From NCBI GenBank assembly GCA_951217055.1, contig OX578280.1:64969313-65033312 (forward strand): 64,000 nucleotides of DNA, written 5' to 3'. The notes beneath the pieces were generated by a model, which was not told the DNA's origin, did no database searches, and worked only from the letters and a program-made list of their open reading frames with translations. Every line of letters begins with the position of its first letter. Position 1 is the stretch's first letter. Of this stretch, positions 56,880-64,000 are shown one piece after another. This stretch comes from Gerris lacustris. Its lineage: Eukaryota > Arthropoda > Insecta > Hemiptera > Gerridae. The translations under genes were made by a program, and so were the position numbers.

Positions 56880-57360
56880 TGTTTTTTTTTTTTTAAAAAC
56901 ACTAAAATGCCAATATCTCCCAAACCGCTTGTCCGATTGTGCTCAGAAATTATATGTACAATCTACCATGTAGGACACATATATACCCCAAAGAAAATTG
57001 AAATCAAATAAAGCCCACTGAAGTTATCGTTGACAGACCGATTTCGTGCTTAAGTGACTGTAGCTCCGAAACGTCGTGATCTACGATGTGCGGGTTAGCG
57101 CAATCAGGTTTTCAGACAAAAGTACTAAAAAATGCCGAAAAACCGCATCTCAATACGTGTTCTTGAAGCAATGTTATAACGGTTTAAAGTTCCGAACGAA
57201 CGTACGTACATACATACATACGTACGCACAGACATATATGTAAATGAAACGGATTTTAATAATATCCCCGGGTTCGTAGGACCCCTCCTTCGCAGAGATC
57301 TCGGAATCACGTTTTGGAGGGTGTCACCTTCCATTTTCTATTTTCATGGAAGTAAAAATG
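56880..57360 (+). repeat. Dispersed non-coding repeat with GTAC/CATA microsatellite
   Basis: Shows the same order as other repeats here: a homopolymer, a TGTCCGATTGTGCTCAGAAA module, GTTATCGTTGACAGACC and a tetranucleotide run (CGTACGTACATACATACATA). It then has CCCGGGTTCGTAGGACCCCT, possibly a degenerate B-box-like site. No second copy lies in the window. Confidence 0.4.
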
Positions 57361-57789
57361 GTAATAGCGCCTAAACTTTTATTTTTAGTGACGTACGGAT
57401 GTACTGTGATCATATATATTATAGTAGTGTGGCCGTATAAAAATTAATTATCTTCTTTTCATTGCACTCTGAATTTTGTTCAAAATTTAAAAATTTTATT
57501 TATTTATTTTTGGTTTTAGTCCAGTTTAACAGCCTAGGACATTACAGGACGGGGGTTATTATCCGGTCACTTTTCTCATCTCCTCGATGAGGTAATTGAG
57601 TATATTGAATATATTATTATTATCGAATTAATTTCCTTTTGATTCTAATAATTTCATTTTTAATATAAATATATTGTACGCTAGAAATACCAATTATTAG
57701 TACCATGCATATATTATTTATTATTATTATTTTTTTAATTTATGTCAATCATAACTAATATGAATAATTAATATTCCTAAACTACTTAC
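57361..57789. other. AT-rich spacer
   Basis: Nothing recognised. Confidence 0.4.
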
Positions 57790-58745
57790 CCAAATCTAAC
57801 ATTTTTAAATTATTCATTTAATTTAATATTGAACTTTTAATCCTAGAACTATTTTCTTGAACGACATGTTTCATTTAATGAAACATTAGATTTAATATAA
57901 AACTAATACTCCTATAGAACTATTTACCCAAATGACATGTTTCATTTAATGAAACATTCGATTTAATATTAAACTAGTAAGCCTATAGAACTATTTACCT
58001 GAACGACATGTTTCATTTAATGAAACATTCGAATTAATATTTAACTAGTGCGCCTATAGAACTATGTATTTACCCGAACGACATGATTCATTTAATGAAC
58101 ATTTGATTTAATATTAAACTAGTAAGCCTATAGAACTATTAACCTGAACGACATGTTTCATTTAATGAAACATTTGATTTAATATTAAACTAGTAAGCCT
58201 ATAGAACTATTAACCTGAACGACATGTTTCATTTAATGAAACATTTGATTTAATATTAAACTAGTAAGCCTATAGAACTATTAACCTGAACGACATGTTT
58301 CATTTAATGAAACATTTGATTTAATATTAAACTAGTAAGCCTATAGAACTATTAACCTGAACGACATGTTTCATTTAATGAAACATTTGATTTAATATTA
58401 AACTAGTAAGCCTATAGAACTATTAATCTGAACGACATGTTTCATTTAATGAAACATTTGATTTAATATTAAACTAGTAAGCCTATAGAACTATTTACCT
58501 GAACGACATGTTTCATTCAATAAAACATTGGATTTAATATTTAACTAGTACGCCTATAGAACTATGTATTTACTCGAACATGTTTTATTTAATGAAGCAT
58601 TTAATTTAATCTTCAACTAGTACTCTTATAAAACTATTTACCCGAATGATATGTTTCAATTAATGAAACGTTTAATTTACTATTTGTTAAATAGTACTTC
58701 CAGACTACTTATACGAATGAAAATTTCATTTTAAATAAAATAATT
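57790..58745 (+). repeat. 71-bp palindromic satellite, ~13 copies
   Basis: The unit contains GAACGACATG, a palindrome (ATGTTTCATT, central T, AATGAAACAT), GATTTAATATTAAACTAGTA and GCCTATAGAACTATT. Starts at 58146, 58217, 58288, 58359, 58430 and 58501 are exactly 71 bp apart; one unit (58001-58075) is 75 bp. The centre is most homogeneous and both edges are degenerate. Confidence 0.95.
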
Positions 58746-59640
58746 GATTTAATTTGCTTGTTGCTACATATTCACTTCATATAAGTAGTCTTTATTGTAA
58801 TTGTTTATATTATTTACCCAAATTATTGTTAAATTAAAAATTAAACTTTTATTAAAATAGAACAATGCTCTACTTTATTATAAAATATACAAATATTTAA
58901 AAAATAACTAATATAAAATTAAACGTAATTTTATTTTCATTGAAAAAGACAAAAGTATTTTTTAAATAAGAAACATTAATTATTAAACAAAATAAAATTA
59001 TATTAATAAATTAGAGTATAATAATAAAAAAATGTATATTCTATAAACAGACAAAATGTTTTTACGATTTATTAGTTTATTTTATTATTTATTTATTTAT
59101 TTTATTATTTATTTATTTATTTTTTTTATTTTTACTTTAAAAATGTTTTATGTCTTCTATTTATTTATTATTAACGACATGAATAAATTTAAAAGTAAAT
59201 AATTTTTATTAAAAAATAGTAAAGTAAAGTTGATCAGTACGAAAACATTTTCTATATTATAAGTCCTATAGTTTTAAAATATATATATGTATATAAAAAA
59301 AAAATAGTTTAATATATTTAATGTATTATTACACATTATAAGTATTAAAATAATGTATTTGGATAGATGATAAATATTGAATAATATGAGTTTAAAAATG
59401 TGTATATATTATATATATATTTATATTTTATATTTTTATTAATAATATTAATTTAGTAGTACATAAATATATAGTGAGTATTTAAATATTATAAACAGAC
59501 CTTGATCTATTTGCAACTAAAGTTAATATTAGGGTAATATAAATAAGGTAAAAACATGAATTTAAAAAAAGGTGTACTTGTTGATTTTGTTTATATTTCG
59601 TAGACGAACCTTTGTAGTGCATGACGATGTGTTAAGAACG
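58746..59640. other. Extremely AT-rich sequence
   Basis: TTATTTATT-type low complexity (59085-59125). No gene. Confidence 0.5.
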
Positions 59641-59820
59641 AGGTGTTTGTAGTGCTATAGGGCGCTAGGGCCCGGCCAGCTCTCACGTACTACTGACGCT
59701 GCTAGTACCACTTCACTAGTTCGTCCCTTCAACCACCCCTCCCACTCCCCCTCATAGCCCTTACCACGAACACGACCGAATATTTCCGACTTAACCCGAG
59801 CCTTCTTCACCTAATTTAAG
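59641..59820. other. Local GC-rich patch
   Basis: GGGCGCTAGGGCCCGGCCAG followed by a C-rich stretch in otherwise AT-rich surroundings. No ORF or known element; it could be a promoter-proximal sequence or an unrecognised insertion. Confidence 0.3.
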
Positions 59821-59871
59821 TCTGTTATTGTCCCCTTTAAAAACTATAAACAATGGATTAAAGTTTTAATT

Positions 59872-60005
<134 letters not shown>

Positions 60006-60218
60006 CATTTTAAAAAATATGTTATTTAACAATAATATACGATAAGTATATTTAATATGAACGTGTTAAATGTAATGTACACTTAAATATACTTATACAT
60101 ATTTATATTTTTTTTACTTTCGAGCTAATTGAAAATAACAGGAGCATTTTGTGATTAATTTATCTACTAATTCAAAATTCCTTCGATAAAAATGCGTTCA
60201 GGTATCATGAAACATTTT

Positions 60219-60540
60219 TCGTCTCGAGTGAGTCTGTCGGTATTGCCACCAACATTGTTCGTCTCGTGTCAGTACATCGGTATTACCACCTACATTGTTC
60301 GTCTCGAGTCAGTCTGTCGGTATTGAGACCAACATTTTTCGTCTCGTGTCAGTCTGTTGATATTGCCACCAACATTTTTCGTCTCGTGTCAGTAGATCAG
60401 TATTGCCACCAATATTTTTCGTCTCGTGTCAGTGTGTCGGTATTGCCACCAACATTTTTCGTCTCGTGTCAGTATATCGGTGTTGCCACCAACATTTATC
60501 GTATTGTTTCAGTCTGTCGATCAACATTTTTCAGAACCAC
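60219..60540 (+). repeat. 40-bp minisatellite, 8 copies
   Basis: The unit contains GTCTCGTGTCAGTCTGTCGG, TATTGCCACC and AACATTTTTC. Because 40 is not a multiple of 3, the overlapping open frames are artefacts. Confidence 0.95.
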
Positions 60541-62496
<1,956 letters not shown>

Positions 62497-62905
62497 GGTA
62501 CACCTTCTATACATCCAGGTGGATCTTCTATACATCCAGGTAAATTCTTTACACATCCAGGTAAAACCTCTATACATCCAGGTAAATTTTTTACACATCC
62601 AGGCGCATCTTTTATACATCCAGGTAAATTCTTCATCCATGTACATCTTCAATACATCCAAGAGCATCTTGTATACATCCTGGTAAATTCTTTACACATC
62701 CAGGATCCAGGTACATCCTCTATACATCCAGATGCATCTTGTATACATCCAGGCACATCCTCTGTACATTAAAGTGCATTTTCTATATATCCAGGATAAT
62801 TCTTTACACATCCAGGTACAGGTACATGCTCTATACATCCAAGTGCATCTTCTATAAATACAGATAAATTCTTTACACATCCTTTATTCATCCAGGTACA
62901 TCCTC
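62497..62905 (-). repeat. 21-bp minisatellite, ~19 copies
   Basis: The unit resembles ATACATCCAGGTACATCTTCT on the plus strand. As 21 is a multiple of 3, the minus strand stays open and reads a heptad repeat of the type TWMYRRC. There is no start context or conserved flank. Units are degenerate with occasional 6-9-bp indels (near 62700 and 62818). Confidence 0.85.
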
Positions 62906-64000
62906 AATAAACATTGGTTTCCGGCTTTGTTACACTTGTAAGACACTTCATTTAGCACGGTCTGCTTAGCTCTCAATGTATAAGTGTTTTGCGGGTTAAG
63001 CACATCCTACACATCTTACACATCTTAATGTGGCTTCCAACAGGATTAAACAACTGTATATTGGTGAACAACACTTAAGTGTGTGGTTATAAGCTGTATA
63101 CACCTTGTAATAATTGGCATTCGCAACTGGGTAGACGCCACTTCACTTAAGTGCAATATAAATATGAGAGAAAATTGATAGTGTAAAAATTCGATGTTGA
63201 TGTTTCGATGAATATTAGGGTTTTATCCTTTGAATGAAAAACCTTACGCTTACTTGAAGTCATTTTTCCTGAATATTTGAAGAACCACTTCTATCCTGAA
63301 ATTCCTTTTGAAAACCCTTCACCGTTGAAAATCACTCAACGAAAAATTCTCAAGACCCTTCTCCATTTATTATCCTTATTATACAACCTAACCTAACCTG
63401 CAAACCTGTGTAACCTTTTGTGGCAACATAAGTAATAAAAGAAACGAATGAATCTTTTAAGTGAACTGTGTTTTAGTTAATTAAAGAATAATGAATAATA
63501 GTAGGAAATCAACCTTGTGACTTTGAATGTCGGAGTATGGGCTGGCTTTCCAAATGAAAAGGGTAAAGACTAAAGACGACGAATAAAAAAAGTTTGTTTA
63601 AAATAACTAATAAACAAGTTTGTGTGTAAACCCGGCTCTTAAGTCGGGTATACACGGTCAATGTATACTTGGACTAAGTCAGCTTTGACTTCGATCGTGT
63701 AAACAGGGTATCAACTTGGACATCCAAGCTGAGTTGGACAGACCCCAACTTTTTTTGAGCATAGTAAATTTTGATGACAACTAAAATTGCGCCCACCTGA
63801 CAAATTATACAACAAATGCGTGACAATGTTACAAATATGTGAGGTTGTGACGGATTTTGTTTAGAAGAAGGTTATAATATCACCACTGTTTTACAACTTA
63901 AGAAGTACAATTTAACTGGAAAGTTCTAGAGGGGAAAACATTTCACACAATATATCTTAACCTCTACTATATAGTGGATAAAAGTTCCACCACTTAGACC
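62906..64000. other. AT-rich spacer with minor motifs
   Basis: Near 63170-63230 a diverged ACTTTCTC-family start (TATGAGAGAAAATTGATAGT, AAAATTCGATGTTGATGTTT). Near 63635-63720 GTCGGGTATACACGGTCAAT and ATCGTGTAAACAGGGTAT resemble MITE-like ends of the type at 32821. No gene. Confidence 0.4.

Noticed and set aside
63384..63400. Interstitial telomere AACCTAACCTAACC
   Set aside because: Fewer than three full TTAGG-type units; expected by chance in AT-rich DNA.

Overview
This is a eukaryotic, strongly AT-rich window (about 70% A+T by eye) with almost no host coding capacity. It is packed with transposable-element (TE) remnants, inverted repeats, minisatellites and (TA)n tracts. The TE families point to an arthropod, most likely an insect: Tc1/mariner-superfamily transposase remnants, a piggyBac-like TTAA element, a hAT-like element, non-LTR retrotransposon fragments, a tRNA-derived SINE, a tyrosine-recombinase fragment and a THAP-type exon. 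The order cannot be fixed from the sequence; a hemipteroid insect is a guess. Prokaryotic concepts (operons, ribosome binding sites, CRISPR) do not apply.

Layout. 1-10 kb: a ~126-bp direct repeat, a TIR element with GGTTGGAAC-type motifs (867-2007), a B-box-bearing repeat with ACTTTCTCATAT ends (4234-4913), and two oppositely oriented internal-deletion derivatives of one Tc1/mariner-type transposon (5363-5938, 9247-9803). 10-19 kb: a hairpin repeat split by a 1.1-kb TIR element (11099-12225), a hAT-like element with perfect 8-bp target-site duplications (14659-15294), and one copy of a GGGTCCGTAGGC repeat (17591-18318). 19.5-22.2 kb: a composite bounded by mirrored arrays of GTAAATTGCACCA and carrying a LINE fragment. 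22.9-29.2 kb: three large minisatellites (29-, 23- and 41-bp units) and the inverted second GGGTCCGTAGGC copy. 30-38 kb: a SINE with target-site duplications, a MITE with an internal 40-bp tandem repeat, and a 2.56-kb near-perfect inverted duplication with a 9-bp target-site duplication (34372-36934), probably Mutator-like. 39-43.5 kb: a tandem repeat split by an insertion, and the only candidate gene, a THAP-type first exon (41480-41542). 45-53 kb: a LINE interrupted by a piggyBac-like MITE in TTAA, two foldback elements, and hairpins beside a tyrosine-recombinase fragment. 54-64 kb: further repeat copies, a 71-bp palindromic satellite, 40-bp and 21-bp minisatellites and three long (TA)n tracts.

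No intact autonomous transposon and no convincing complete host gene is visible. The window's interest is structural: clean target-site duplications that date nested insertions, mirrored arrays, transposase-derived foldbacks, and a set of different repeat families that share a terminal hairpin (with compensated base changes) or a common internal sequence module.
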